This document shows, piece by piece, positions 1 to 9,191 of a stretch of DNA of 52,519 bases (position 1 is its first letter; every line of letters begins with the position of its first letter). Position numbers and translations under genes: made by a program. This stretch comes from Candidatus Daviesbacteria bacterium RIFCSPHIGHO2_01_FULL_41_45. GTDB taxonomy: Bacteria > Patescibacteriota > Microgenomatia > Daviesbacterales > UBA10151. The notes under the pieces are model-generated. The model had not been told where the DNA came from and ran no database searches. It was given only the letters and a program-made list of their open reading frames with translations. The DNA lies in contig MFCS01000022.1 in NCBI GenBank assembly GCA_001776975.1, positions 1 to 52,519 of the forward strand, given 5' to 3'.

Positions 1-20
1 AAATTGAGCCTAAATACTTC

Positions 21-332
21 ATGAGACCGAACTTGCACGATCAAAAACAAGCGCAAAGAAAACTCCAGATAGTTAAAAACCAGCTCTATGGAACACAAAG
101 CATGAACCAGAAGCTAACAACTAGTAAGCTGGACATCTCCAGAGATGGATCCGATAGTAAGACGGTATTTTCCTTCAAATCTACTGAAGCTGGTACCTCT
201 AAAAATTTGTCATCAGATACCGGCTACCTAAACAGGGATTTATATAAGATATTTATCCTATCAACTATCGCTATTGGGACTCAGGTTGGTTTATGGTTGG
301 CAATTAGTAAAAATTTACTGAAACTATATTGA
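21..332 (+). CDS. hypothetical small protein with a C-terminal hydrophobic/TM segment
   Basis: ORF; hydrophobic stretch IFILSTIAIGTQVGLWLAI; no recognised family. Confidence 0.5.
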   Translation: MRPNLHDQKQAQRKLQIVKNQLYGTQSMNQKLTTSKLDISRDGSDSKTVFSFKSTEAGTSKNLSSDTGYLNRDLYKIFILSTIAIGTQVGLWLAISKNLLKLY

Positions 333-349
333 AAGGAGGTGAATGTTGA

Positions 350-493
350 ATGCAGATGTATTGTGTTAAGTGCCGACAAAAAAGAGATGCAAACGATGCC
401 CAAGAAGTTACCATGAAAAATGGCAAGAAAGCTATGAAGGGAGTTTGTTCTGTTTGTGGCACTGGAATGTACAGAATTGGTGGAAAAGTATAA
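350..493 (+). CDS. DUF5679-like 47-aa zinc-ribbon protein (not in supplied ORF track)
   Basis: Manual translation MQMYCVKCRQKRDANDAQEVTMKNGKKAMKGVCSVCGTGMYRIGGKV; two CxxC motifs; strong SD AAAGGAGGTG at 332-341. Confidence 0.8.
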   Translation: MQMYCVKCRQKRDANDAQEVTMKNGKKAMKGVCSVCGTGMYRIGGKV

Positions 494-530
494 CTTCTTC
501 ACTAGGTGAAATATTCACCAACTAAGAAGG

Positions 531-560
531 CCCTCGTAGAAATGCGGGGGTTTTTCTTTT
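531..560 (+). terminator. intrinsic terminator downstream of the zinc-ribbon gene
   Basis: CCCTCG-loop-CGGGGG followed by TTTTTCTTTTTT. Confidence 0.75.
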
Positions 561-570
561 TTAAGAAACT

Positions 571-918
571 TTATAAGGAGTTGAGGTCTTTATCTACTGC
601 TGTAAAGTCTGCTTCTACTTCGGTAATTGCCAAAGATTCCAGCTCTTTTTTTAAAGCAGTAATGCTGGCATCCTCACTACTTTGAGTAACTGGAGCTTGC
701 TCTGCTTCTTTAGTCTGACTCTGTTGCAAATAATAGTAAACTCCTCCTGCAGCCAGAAGCAAAACCACCACCCCGATTATCAAAAATAATTTGCTACGGC
801 CACCTTTTGCTGGCTGAGGTACTGGAACTCCCGGCACAGTGGGATTTGGAACTACTCCTGCTGGTGTAGGTACCATCACGCTAGGTGACACCGGAGCTGG
901 ATTGGTATTATTGTCCAC
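571..918 (-). CDS. hypothetical membrane protein, Pro/Val-rich N-terminus plus one TM helix
   Basis: ORF; LFLIIGVVVLLLAAGGVYYYL TM segment. Confidence 0.65.
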   Translation of the reverse strand: MDNNTNPAPVSPSVMVPTPAGVVPNPTVPGVPVPQPAKGGRSKLFLIIGVVVLLLAAGGVYYYLQQSQTKEAEQAPVTQSSEDASITALKKELESLAITEVEADFTAVDKDLNSL

Positions 919-1573
919 CGGTAGCTCCTTCTTTAGTCTTAGCTATCGCTACAAATACCGCAGCCACTGATTTTCTGGCATCTATCACCTGAGCATGAAC
1001 CACTTTTAAATCAGTCAACAACTGATCCCTGATTTCCTGGAACTCAGTTTTCAAAGCTGCTTCAGTGGTAATAGTCACTGGATAAGACACCGTTGACTGT
1101 TCTTGAACAGCAGCTCTGGCTGTATCGATACTATCTCTAGATTCTGCGATCGCCGACGCAACTTCTGTAGTCGAAAGGGCAGACACCGTTGCAATCCTTG
1201 CCTCTACCCGATCCATCAAAGCATCCATCTGATCTAGATGTTTTAACATATTAGCAGTTCTGACCTCGTTAATCTTACTTAGATTAGCATCCAGCCTTTC
1301 AGCCACAGTAGCTTTTTTTCTATCTTTTATAGCTTTCAACTGAGTTTTGAGGGTGTCTTTTCTAATAGCTGCGGCAGAGGCAACTTTGCTTTTTCTTTCC
1401 AAAAAGGCTTCTTTAGATTCAGCCATCTTAGTTCTCACTTCAGCTGCCTTAGAAGCCAGCTGTTCTCGTCTAGCCTCCACTTTATCCTTGATAACCACCG
1501 CTCTCGTCTGAGCAAAAACAATGGTTGGGGTGACTAAAAGTATCAATACCAATAGGGCAGGGAGAAGTTTCAC
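908..1573 (-). CDS. hypothetical secreted/anchored coiled-coil protein
   Basis: Signal-peptide-like N-terminus LLPALLVLILLVTPTIVFAQ; Ala/Lys/Glu-rich helical body. Confidence 0.65.
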   Translation of the reverse strand: MKLLPALLVLILLVTPTIVFAQTRAVVIKDKVEARREQLASKAAEVRTKMAESKEAFLERKSKVASAAAIRKDTLKTQLKAIKDRKKATVAERLDANLSKINEVRTANMLKHLDQMDALMDRVEARIATVSALSTTEVASAIAESRDSIDTARAAVQEQSTVSYPVTITTEAALKTEFQEIRDQLLTDLKVVHAQVIDARKSVAAVFVAIAKTKEGATGGQ

Positions 1574-1595
1574 TACTTAAGACTTTCTCATAATT

Positions 1596-1844
1596 TTACT
1601 TTTCTGTCAACTTTGGGTACTCGGACGAGAAATCACTGGGAGCCAAAGAGTCCAAAGCATTCTCTAAATTTGTATCCTTATTAATAGGTAAGGGTGTTGC
1701 TGAAGGTGTGATTGTGATGGTTGGCACTGCTTTATTTTGCTCTACCAGAATCACAGAGCTTTTTGAAACACCTAGCCTATTATTGATAATCCAGTAGGTA
1801 ACTATACTAACTACCAATAAACTAATGATTACAAGCTTCTTCAT
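1596..1844 (-). CDS. hypothetical small membrane-anchored protein
   Basis: ORF with N-terminal TM. Confidence 0.55.
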   Translation of the reverse strand: MKKLVIISLLVVSIVTYWIINNRLGVSKSSVILVEQNKAVPTITITPSATPLPINKDTNLENALDSLAPSDFSSEYPKLTEK

Positions 1845-2347
1845 AGCACCTTCGTCAAAATCTGTTGCGATTTAATTACCTTGGATCTGGCTGAATCCAG
1901 CTCAGAACGGAAAAATCCAATAGTTCTTTTCAGATCCGATTCTAGATTGGACTCCCCACTAATATCAAAAATGTAGATCTTAGCTGCCTGATAAGCCACC
2001 GCCTCGTGAGTATAAGTAATCCAATAACGAGCCTCTTCTACCTGTTTTGTGTTTTTTCTCGGGAACCGTGTTTCATACTCATCAAGTATCCTACCTTGTG
2101 TTTCCATAATCCAACTCAGCTCATCAGTTTTGGCTTGATTCATCCTGGTAATTCGCTCTGAAACAATCTTTAACCTATCTTGACTGGACTGGGAATAATT
2201 ATCAATTTTCTGGTTATAAACCTCACTTCTTTCATTAATAATATCCTCAGGAGTCACTCTAGCTGAAACAGGAAGGGGATTTATAAAGTATGCTACAAAA
2301 ATTATGAATAAAAAAAAGATTGTTCTAAATTGTAAAACGGGAATCAT
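1841..2347 (-). CDS. hypothetical secreted/anchored helical protein
   Basis: ORF with signal-like N-terminus; 4-nt overlap with next gene. Confidence 0.6.
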   Translation of the reverse strand: MIPVLQFRTIFFLFIIFVAYFINPLPVSARVTPEDIINERSEVYNQKIDNYSQSSQDRLKIVSERITRMNQAKTDELSWIMETQGRILDEYETRFPRKNTKQVEEARYWITYTHEAVAYQAAKIYIFDISGESNLESDLKRTIGFFRSELDSARSKVIKSQQILTKVL

Positions 2348-2350
2348 AAA

Positions 2351-3898
2351 TTAGTTTTCTTCTTTTGCTCGATAAGTTAACGCCTCAGCGACATGCTCTG
2401 ACCTGACGGTCTCACTACTAGCAAGGTCAGCGATGGTTCGGGATAATTTTAGTACCCGGTGATATCCACGAGCAGATAAATTCATCTGGGCAATAGCTAA
2501 CTTTAACAGATCCATCCCTTCTTGGGTAATGGTGCAGTGTTGTTTAATCTGTGCCGATCCCATCTCAGAGTTAGTTAATAATCCACTACCTTTAAATCTC
2601 TCCCTTTGCATCTCTCGCGCTTTTTCTATCCTTAGCCTAATCTTCTCAGAGGCTTCCGCCAGCGTATCATCAGTCAGTTTTTCGACCTCAACTGCCGGTA
2701 CCTCCAAATGAATATCTATCCTGTCCATTAACGGTCCAGAGAGTTTTCTTTTATACCTAGAGATCTCTCCCGGCGTACAGATACAGTGTTTACGGTGTAA
2801 AGCACCGGAGCTTTGCTCATTAGGGCTGCCTAAAAAACCACAAGGACAGGGGTTATGGGCTGCTAGGAGAATAAACTGAGAAGGAAAAGTTAGCGTTCCT
2901 GAAGCTCTAGAGATGGTTACCTTACGGTCTTCTAACGGTTGGCGCAGTGCCTCTAAAACCTGTCTCGGGAACTCGCTGGCCTCATCCAAAAACAATACTC
3001 CTCTATGAGCTAAGGATACCTCTCCTGGTTTAATGGAGTTTCCACCACCAATAATCCCCACATAAGAGGCAGTATGGTGCGGGGAACGGAACGGCCGGGT
3101 AGTAATTAATGGCCTATTACGGTTGGTAAAGCCATTGATCGAGTAAATTCGGGTCACCTCCAATGCCTCATCGTGAGTTAAAGCTGGTAAAATTGACGGG
3201 AAAGCCCGGGCTAAAAGTGTTTTTCCTCCGCCCGGTGGACCAGACAGTAATACATTGTGAGCCCCTGCTGCTGCAATCTCCAAAGCCCGTTTAGATTGCT
3301 GCTGTCCTTTAATATCCTTAAAATCATACTCAAAGGAGTGATTATTGGCAGTCTCCAGAACGGTAGTTGCTTGGGGTGTTAAGGCAATAGCCCCTGAGAG
3401 AAATTGAAAAGCCTCCAGCAAAGATTTTAAAGAATATACCTCAATTCCTTCCACCACAGCTGCTTCCACGGCGTTATCTGCTGGCACCAATATCCTTTTT
3501 AACCCCATCTCTTTAGCTAGCATGGTATAACCCAATACTCCTGAGGTTGACCTTAGTCCACCATCCAGTGACAATTCACCAACCACCAAGGTATCTGCTA
3601 AATCCACCACTAATTGACCCGAGGCGATCAGTAATCCCACAGCAATCGCTAAATCAAATGAGGGACCCTCCTTGGGTAAATCAGCTGGGGCTAAGTTAAG
3701 AGTGATTCTTTTGGGAGGGAAGTCTGCCCCAGTATTACGGATAGCTGAACGAACCCGCTCTTTAGATTCCTCGACTGCCCGGTCGGCTAAACCAACGATA
3801 GTAAACGATGGCAATCCGGCTGAGGCAATGTCTACCTCAACCGTCACCAACACACACTCTATCCCCAAACTGGCTCCAGAGAAAACCTTGGCAAGCAT
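2351..3898 (-). CDS. comM: YifB/ComM family Mg-chelatase-like AAA ATPase
   Basis: N-terminal LonB-like fold (IVGLADRAVEESKERVRSAI), Walker A SGPPGGGKTLLARA, Walker B GVLFLDEASEF. Confidence 0.93.
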   Translation of the reverse strand: MLAKVFSGASLGIECVLVTVEVDIASAGLPSFTIVGLADRAVEESKERVRSAIRNTGADFPPKRITLNLAPADLPKEGPSFDLAIAVGLLIASGQLVVDLADTLVVGELSLDGGLRSTSGVLGYTMLAKEMGLKRILVPADNAVEAAVVEGIEVYSLKSLLEAFQFLSGAIALTPQATTVLETANNHSFEYDFKDIKGQQQSKRALEIAAAGAHNVLLSGPPGGGKTLLARAFPSILPALTHDEALEVTRIYSINGFTNRNRPLITTRPFRSPHHTASYVGIIGGGNSIKPGEVSLAHRGVLFLDEASEFPRQVLEALRQPLEDRKVTISRASGTLTFPSQFILLAAHNPCPCGFLGSPNEQSSGALHRKHCICTPGEISRYKRKLSGPLMDRIDIHLEVPAVEVEKLTDDTLAEASEKIRLRIEKAREMQRERFKGSGLLTNSEMGSAQIKQHCTITQEGMDLLKLAIAQMNLSARGYHRVLKLSRTIADLASSETVRSEHVAEALTYRAKEEN

Positions 3899-3960
3899 CT
3901 AAATCCCATAATAACCTTCTTATCTGCTTCCCTGCAACATTCTAAACTTCATAGATTGGT

Positions 3961-3989
3961 TTGAATTTAAAGAACAAAGGATCTATAAT
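3961..3989 (+). promoter_or_regulatory. promoter of RNase P RNA: TTGAAT-17-TATAAT
   Basis: -35 at 3961-3966, -10 at 3984-3989, immediately upstream of the rnpB 5' end. Confidence 0.75.
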
Positions 3990-3993
3990 AAAC

Positions 3994-4298
3994 GTGCCTA
4001 GGAAGCTGGATGATAGTACGTTCAGTAAAATGAATGTACAGGAAAGTCCAGACAGCACAAAGCAGGGTGGCCAGTGTAAACTGACAGCCGTGAGGTCTAG
4101 TTAGAGCAACAGTGACGAACCGAGGTCAAGCTCGGGTGAAACGGGCAATCCTCCCCGCTGCAATCCTAGAACGAACCGAACTGCTTGTTCTATGGTTCAA
4201 ATCAGGAGCAGTCGCCGTAAGGCGACGGAAGTGACCAAACATCACTACCAGATAGATTTCATCTAAAACAGAATCTGGCTTATGGGCTTCCTAGGCAC
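3994..4298 (+). ncRNA. rnpB: RNase P RNA (bacterial type A-like)
   Basis: P1 pairing GTGCCTAGGAAG...CTTCCTAGGCAC; conserved GGAAAGTCC, GACAGCACAAAGCAGGGTGGC, GGTGAAACGG, CAGAATCTGGCTTATGG. Confidence 0.95.
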
Positions 4299-4415
4299 AA
4301 ACTTATCTTTTCTGGTTGATTTATTGGATATAGTGATGAATTAACTACCGCCATATTCATCGGTGCCAAATAAGCCAACTATTAAGCACGTTACCGTTGA
4401 GATTGAGACCCCTAA

Positions 4416-5384
4416 CTAGCTCTCGTTTTTTTGCAAAACCTCTTTAATGACAACCTGAATTACTACCGCTATTGGAACCGCCAACAATGCTCCAGCTACT
4501 CCCAAAAGTCTGCCCCCAACTGATACTGTTAATATTACCAATAAAGGATTTAGGCCCACTGCCCGTTTCATAACTTGGGGTACAACTAAGTGATTCTCCA
4601 GCTGTTGGATAGCTAAATATAAACCAGCTACTAATCCTGCCAAAACAGGGGAGACGGTCAGGGCAATTAATATTGCTGGGATAGCCGAGATAATTGGCCC
4701 AATAACAGGTACTACCTCCATTAAGCCAGCAATAATTGCCAATGACAGCGCAAACTCCACTCCCAAAACCTCTAGTCCAAGATAGGTTACTACACCAATA
4801 ATCAAAGATAGGATCAGCTGTCCTCTAAGCCACGCCCCTAGTTTTTCTTCAATCGTGGAGATCAACTTACTAACCTTTGATTGATTAGCAACAAAAAGTG
4901 AAGTTGCACGATCTTCAATACCTTTCCGATCTAATAACAGATAAAAAGTGACTACAATTACACTGACAAATCCAACTATAATCTTAAAAACATCCAAGGT
5001 ATAAGAGACTAGCTGGGAGGAGATCGAGGAAAACTGCCCTTGAATCACTGAACGATCAATATAGTTAGCCTGTAATAATCCACTAACAGCCTCCGACAAC
5101 CGTTGAGTCAAAGAGCTAGTCTGGATTATTAATGGAGTAAACCCGGCTGCTAAAACCCCAATCAATAACCCTAAAATAGCTAAAAATAAAATTACGATTG
5201 CCAATGGTCTAGGTATCCTCCAGGCTACTAATCTATCAACCAAGGGATACAAGGCTGACATTAGGATAAAGGATACAAACACCAATAAAATTATGTCTAA
5301 AATCAAATAGGTAATCCACAACGAGAGTAAAAAAAATGTTATAAAAAGAATCGTTTTCCAGGAGATATCAACTCGTCTATTCAT
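4416..5384 (-). CDS. AI-2E family (PerM-like) transporter
   Basis: Multi-TM; conserved C-terminal EVVPVIGPIISAIPAI...QQLENHLVVPQVMKRAVGLNPL. Confidence 0.88.
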   Translation of the reverse strand: MNRRVDISWKTILFITFFLLSLWITYLILDIILLVFVSFILMSALYPLVDRLVAWRIPRPLAIVILFLAILGLLIGVLAAGFTPLIIQTSSLTQRLSEAVSGLLQANYIDRSVIQGQFSSISSQLVSYTLDVFKIIVGFVSVIVVTFYLLLDRKGIEDRATSLFVANQSKVSKLISTIEEKLGAWLRGQLILSLIIGVVTYLGLEVLGVEFALSLAIIAGLMEVVPVIGPIISAIPAILIALTVSPVLAGLVAGLYLAIQQLENHLVVPQVMKRAVGLNPLLVILTVSVGGRLLGVAGALLAVPIAVVIQVVIKEVLQKNES

Positions 5385-6339
5385 CTTTTGAATAATACCA
5401 GCTTTGGACTCTGCTTTCCACCAGAGTTAGCCAATTTGGGGTGGTGACATCAAACCAGGTAACATTTTTCTCTTTCTTAAACCAGGTCATTTGACGTTTA
5501 GCATATTGGTGAATCTTTACTTTTAAGTCTTTTAAAAATAAATCCTTACTAATTTCACCTTCCAGAAAATCTGCCAATACCCCATACTCTAGCCCTAACT
5601 GCCTCATCCTTTGAAAGGGGACGCCTTGCGAGGCTAGTCGCTCACCTTCTTCTATCAATCCTTGGTCGATTCGGGATAACAAGCGTTGGTCAATACGATC
5701 ATTTAAAATCTCTCGGGGAGCAGTCAGTCCAATTTTTAGTGTGTTATATTTTTGAGTTTTTAGATTAGAGTTTTGAGATTGTTGTTGTATGTATGGATTC
5801 ATATTTATAAGTTCGATAGAGCGGATGATCCTTCTGGAATTATTACGGTCCGAGTTGTTTAATCCCTCCCATTTTTGAGGATCTAATTTTTGTAGTTTAA
5901 TTTGCAACTCATCCAAGGTGAGCTTCTCCAACTTTGACCTGAGATCTGGATCCACTGGGATAGCTAAATTTGGCAAACCTTCTAATAAAGCTTTAAGATA
6001 AAGTCCTGTTCCCCCAACTATAATTGGCAAATTACCCCTGTTAATAATTCCCTCTATAACTTTCGTAGATTGTGCGACGTAGTCACTAACTGAGTAGCGT
6101 TGTCTAGGATCAACTACATCATACATATAAATGGGAACTCCATCTATAATCCACTGAGAATTAGAGATTGAAACTTGAAAATTCCCTGAAGGAGCCTTCC
6201 CTGTCCCAATGTCCAACCCTCTATAAACCTGCCGGGAATCACAAGCTACTAACTCGCCTCCATATTTTTTAGCTAAAATCAGAGCCAAATCAGTCTTACC
6301 AGTAGCTGTTGGGCCAAGTATAACAAGCTGTTTCCTCAT
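5377..6339 (-). CDS. miaA: tRNA dimethylallyltransferase
   Basis: GPTATGKTDLAL P-loop, DSRQVYRGLDIGTGK, GGTGLYLKALLEG, QMTWFKKEKNVTWFD. Confidence 0.93.
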   Translation of the reverse strand: MRKQLVILGPTATGKTDLALILAKKYGGELVACDSRQVYRGLDIGTGKAPSGNFQVSISNSQWIIDGVPIYMYDVVDPRQRYSVSDYVAQSTKVIEGIINRGNLPIIVGGTGLYLKALLEGLPNLAIPVDPDLRSKLEKLTLDELQIKLQKLDPQKWEGLNNSDRNNSRRIIRSIELINMNPYIQQQSQNSNLKTQKYNTLKIGLTAPREILNDRIDQRLLSRIDQGLIEEGERLASQGVPFQRMRQLGLEYGVLADFLEGEISKDLFLKDLKVKIHQYAKRQMTWFKKEKNVTWFDVTTPNWLTLVESRVQSWYYSKDE

Positions 6340-6620
6340 TCGGTTTTACCGAAGATCCAAGAAGTTTTAGTGAGCTTTGGTGCCTCACTCTTTTTTATAT
6401 TTTTTCTTAAGTTTTTCTTTTCGGTTAGCCTGGCTACTCTCACTACTGTATCTGTACCCACTCCCACTTGAGAAGCTATGCTCCTAATGGAATTTCCTTC
6501 TTCAAGTAAGTTGAGGATTAAAAACCGCTGTTTGATCATTCGCAGCTCAGAGTCAGTTAACAGCTCCCTTAACATCTCCAGGGGAACCTCCACTGTTCTA
6601 TCTAGAGTAGGTTTTGCCAT
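6336..6620 (-). CDS. TrpR/YerC-YecD-like helix-turn-helix regulator (start placed at MAKP rather than upstream MNPYMAKP)
   Basis: LLTDSELRMIKQRFLILNLLEEGNSIRSIASQVGVGTDTVVRVAR HTH; promoter TTGACT-18-TAGTAT ends just before this ATG. Confidence 0.8.
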   Translation of the reverse strand: MAKPTLDRTVEVPLEMLRELLTDSELRMIKQRFLILNLLEEGNSIRSIASQVGVGTDTVVRVARLTEKKNLRKNIKKSEAPKLTKTSWIFGKTE

Positions 6621-6633
6621 GTATGGATTCATA
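6619..6633 (-). promoter_or_regulatory. palindromic motif TATGAATCCATACAT (candidate operator)
   Basis: Same motif at 5789-5803 (15/15) and 10999-11013 (14/15). Confidence 0.55.
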
Positions 6634-6660
6634 CTAAACGAGATAGGGGAGAAAAGTCAA
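6631..6660 (-). promoter_or_regulatory. promoter of YerC-like regulator: TTGACT-18-TAGTAT
   Basis: -35 at 6655-6660, -10 at 6631-6636; ATG about 10 nt downstream of -10, likely leaderless. Confidence 0.6.
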
Positions 6661-6673
6661 CTGATACCTTCTA

Positions 6674-6946
6674 TTACTTAATTAATCGCTTGATAGTCTT
6701 TCCAGCGGTAAAGGAAGGAAGCTTTTTGCTTGGTATTTGAATGGTGGCTCCTGTTTGAGGATTTCTACCTCTTCTGGCTGCCCGAGAACGAACTAGGAAA
6801 GTACCAAAACCAGTGATAACCACCTTTTCTCCTCTAGAAAGTGAATCCCGAACGGTATTAAAGGTAGAATTCACGGCATCAGAGGCAGCTCTTTTTGTTA
6901 AGGAAGCCTTCTTGGCAACCTTTTCGATAAGTTCATTTTTTGTCAT
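6674..6946 (-). CDS. HU family DNA-binding protein (start at MTKNELIEK)
   Basis: MTKNELIEKVA...GFGTFLVRSRAARRGRNPQTG...KKLPSFTAGKTIK. Confidence 0.95.
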   Translation of the reverse strand: MTKNELIEKVAKKASLTKRAASDAVNSTFNTVRDSLSRGEKVVITGFGTFLVRSRAARRGRNPQTGATIQIPSKKLPSFTAGKTIKRLIK

Positions 6947-6968
6947 ATGAGGCAACAAACAAAAAACA

Positions 6969-6986
6969 TGATTGATTTATCAATCA
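6969..6986. repeat. 18-bp perfect palindrome TGATTGAT-TT-ATCAATCA upstream of HU gene
   Basis: 8-bp arms read directly. Confidence 0.8.
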
Positions 6987-7065
6987 ATATTCTTTGTCAT
7001 GGCTTCCCGTAATTTATCAGATAATCATCTTGTTGTAAAGCATTAGGTATGATATAAAGAGGCCA

Positions 7066-7824
7066 ATGTTACACGAAGCAGAGGAGTTTATAAGCTTAGA
7101 CGATCTAGAAACTGGCGGACTCCCTATCTCAAACACTCCTAAGGTTATTAGACACTTATTAACTCAGCCAGATATTTATATTGCTGGGATCCGTAGCCCT
7201 TTCCATGATGAAATAGTCAGAGTGGGTCCCATTGAGTTATTTATAGCTCCCAAACAACCGATAAACCCGACTGTAGAGTCTATTAATAGTTTTCAGAATG
7301 CAGTGAGATATAATTTACCAATTTCTATTCATCTTACAAGTAGCGCTCTAGCAACAGTCTGTAACCAGTCACGAAACTTAGCGTTTGAACGATTTGTTAC
7401 AAAAGGAACAATCTCTACAGCTCGGATGTGGTTTAATGATCCTTTATATACTATAACCGAAGAAACAATTGTCACAACAAGACCATTAGTAGCCGAGTCA
7501 CAGATATTGGAGAAATTAGGAGTTCAGGAAAATATGCGCAGGAATAGGGAGGCTAGTGAGAAAGGAAACGGCCAGAAAGAATCATCTATTAACATCAGTA
7601 CAGTTATTTGGGTTTATCCAAACCGGTTTTATGCCCGGATGATTGCAAAAAGTGCAGGGATTTTAGCTGGATATGCTGAGTTGTCAGAACATAATCATGA
7701 TGAGGTGCGAGATTTAGAAGTTGCAATTAGACATTTTATAACTCCTAGCTACTTAGAGAATATGAAAAATCCAAGTTACCAATACCCATCACCAGAAGAA
7801 TACCTCGAGCAATTAAGAAGATAG
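7066..7824 (+). CDS. hypothetical protein (orphan, 252 aa)
   Basis: Long ORF on + strand with SD-like AGAGG; no recognised motif. Confidence 0.65.
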   Translation: MLHEAEEFISLDDLETGGLPISNTPKVIRHLLTQPDIYIAGIRSPFHDEIVRVGPIELFIAPKQPINPTVESINSFQNAVRYNLPISIHLTSSALATVCNQSRNLAFERFVTKGTISTARMWFNDPLYTITEETIVTTRPLVAESQILEKLGVQENMRRNREASEKGNGQKESSINISTVIWVYPNRFYARMIAKSAGILAGYAELSEHNHDEVRDLEVAIRHFITPSYLENMKNPSYQYPSPEEYLEQLRR

Positions 7825-9162
7825 GGCGTATTCAGTGGCTCGAACCTCACGGATAGCTGTAACTTTGATCTGACCTGGTACCACCACCTCTGCCCCAATT
7901 TTTTTGGCTATATCATAAGTTAATTTTGGCAGTTCAGCATCAGACACCCTCTCTGGGAAAACTATCACTCTAACCTCCCGCCCAGCAGCTACCGCAAAGG
8001 CTTTATCTACTCCCTCAAAAGAGGTGGCGATTTTTTCAATATCTTCAATCCGTTTCAAATACCCTTGGATGTCCTCCCGTCTAGCCCCCGGTCTACTCCC
8101 GGAGATAGCATCTGCCAGGTACGCTACAACTGACTCAACTGAGGAGAAGGGTTGATCCTCATGATGCTCTGCCACACAATTAATTACCTCTTGCGGTAAG
8201 TTATATTTCTTTAAGACCTGCACTCCCTTGTCAACATGGGTTCCCTCATCTGCATCCTCATAAGCTACTTTTCCAATATCATGCAACAAACAGGCCAACT
8301 TAACGATATTAACATTAGCTCCCAGCTCTGCAGCTAGGGCAATTCCAATCTTAGTCTCCTCAAGAGTATGCTGAATTAAATTCTGGCCATAAGAGTAGCG
8401 GTACTTAAATCTTCCTATCAGAGTTACTAGTTCAGCTGGTAAATTATAAACCCCAACCTGATGACACAACCGTTCTCCTTCTTGCAGCATAATTTTCTCA
8501 ATATCTTGTTTTGTAGCCTCGACAATTTCCTCAATTCTTTGTGGTTGGATTCTACCGTCTTTTAATAATCTCTCCAAGGATACTCTAGCAATTTCCCGTC
8601 TGACCGGATCAAATGAGGATAGGATCAACACCCCAGGTGTCTCATCCATTAATACGTCTACCCCTGTTGATTGCTCAAAAGTTCGGATATTTCTGCCTTC
8701 TTTGCCAATAATTCTTCCTTTGGTTTCTTCATCAGGTAAGGTAACTGTTGAGGTGGTGAACTCAGCTACATAATCGGTGAGTCCGTGCATCATGGCATCA
8801 GCCAAGAGCTCTTTGGATTTTTCATCAGTAGCTAGTTTAATCTGATCTTCAGCTTCTCTGATTTTTTTGGACACTTCTGAAGCTAAATCTTTTTCTAAAT
8901 TTTCCAGGAGTAATTTCTTAGCTTCTTCTAAAGAAATACTGGAAACTTTTTCTAACTTGGCAAGCAAATCTTGTCTGACTTTGTCAGATGCGTCTAATTT
9001 TTGGGCTAAGAGCTGGCTTTTTCCCTCATTTTGTCGCTCACGTTCTTCTAATATTCCCTCCCGTTTGGCAAGTTCAGCCTGTTTATCGGTTAAGTCAGAA
9101 TTGGATTGAAGAGTTTGCCCCGGGTCGGTCGAGGGATTAGATGAGCCAAAGGACTTTTGCAT
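7813..9162 (-). CDS. rny: Ribonuclease Y without N-terminal TM anchor
   Basis: Coiled coil, KH domain GRIIGKEGRNIRTFEQSTGVDV, HD domain ACLLHDIGK; in-frame TAA upstream. Confidence 0.92.
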   Translation of the reverse strand: MQKSFGSSNPSTDPGQTLQSNSDLTDKQAELAKREGILEERERQNEGKSQLLAQKLDASDKVRQDLLAKLEKVSSISLEEAKKLLLENLEKDLASEVSKKIREAEDQIKLATDEKSKELLADAMMHGLTDYVAEFTTSTVTLPDEETKGRIIGKEGRNIRTFEQSTGVDVLMDETPGVLILSSFDPVRREIARVSLERLLKDGRIQPQRIEEIVEATKQDIEKIMLQEGERLCHQVGVYNLPAELVTLIGRFKYRYSYGQNLIQHTLEETKIGIALAAELGANVNIVKLACLLHDIGKVAYEDADEGTHVDKGVQVLKKYNLPQEVINCVAEHHEDQPFSSVESVVAYLADAISGSRPGARREDIQGYLKRIEDIEKIATSFEGVDKAFAVAAGREVRVIVFPERVSDAELPKLTYDIAKKIGAEVVVPGQIKVTAIREVRATEYALSS

Positions 9163-9191
9163 TCCAATTATTCTCCATAGCCCGTATTATA

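Noticed and set aside
4300-4415. Possible second small RNA downstream of rnpB
   Set aside because: No clear terminator, conserved motif or strong symmetric structure; probably spacer.
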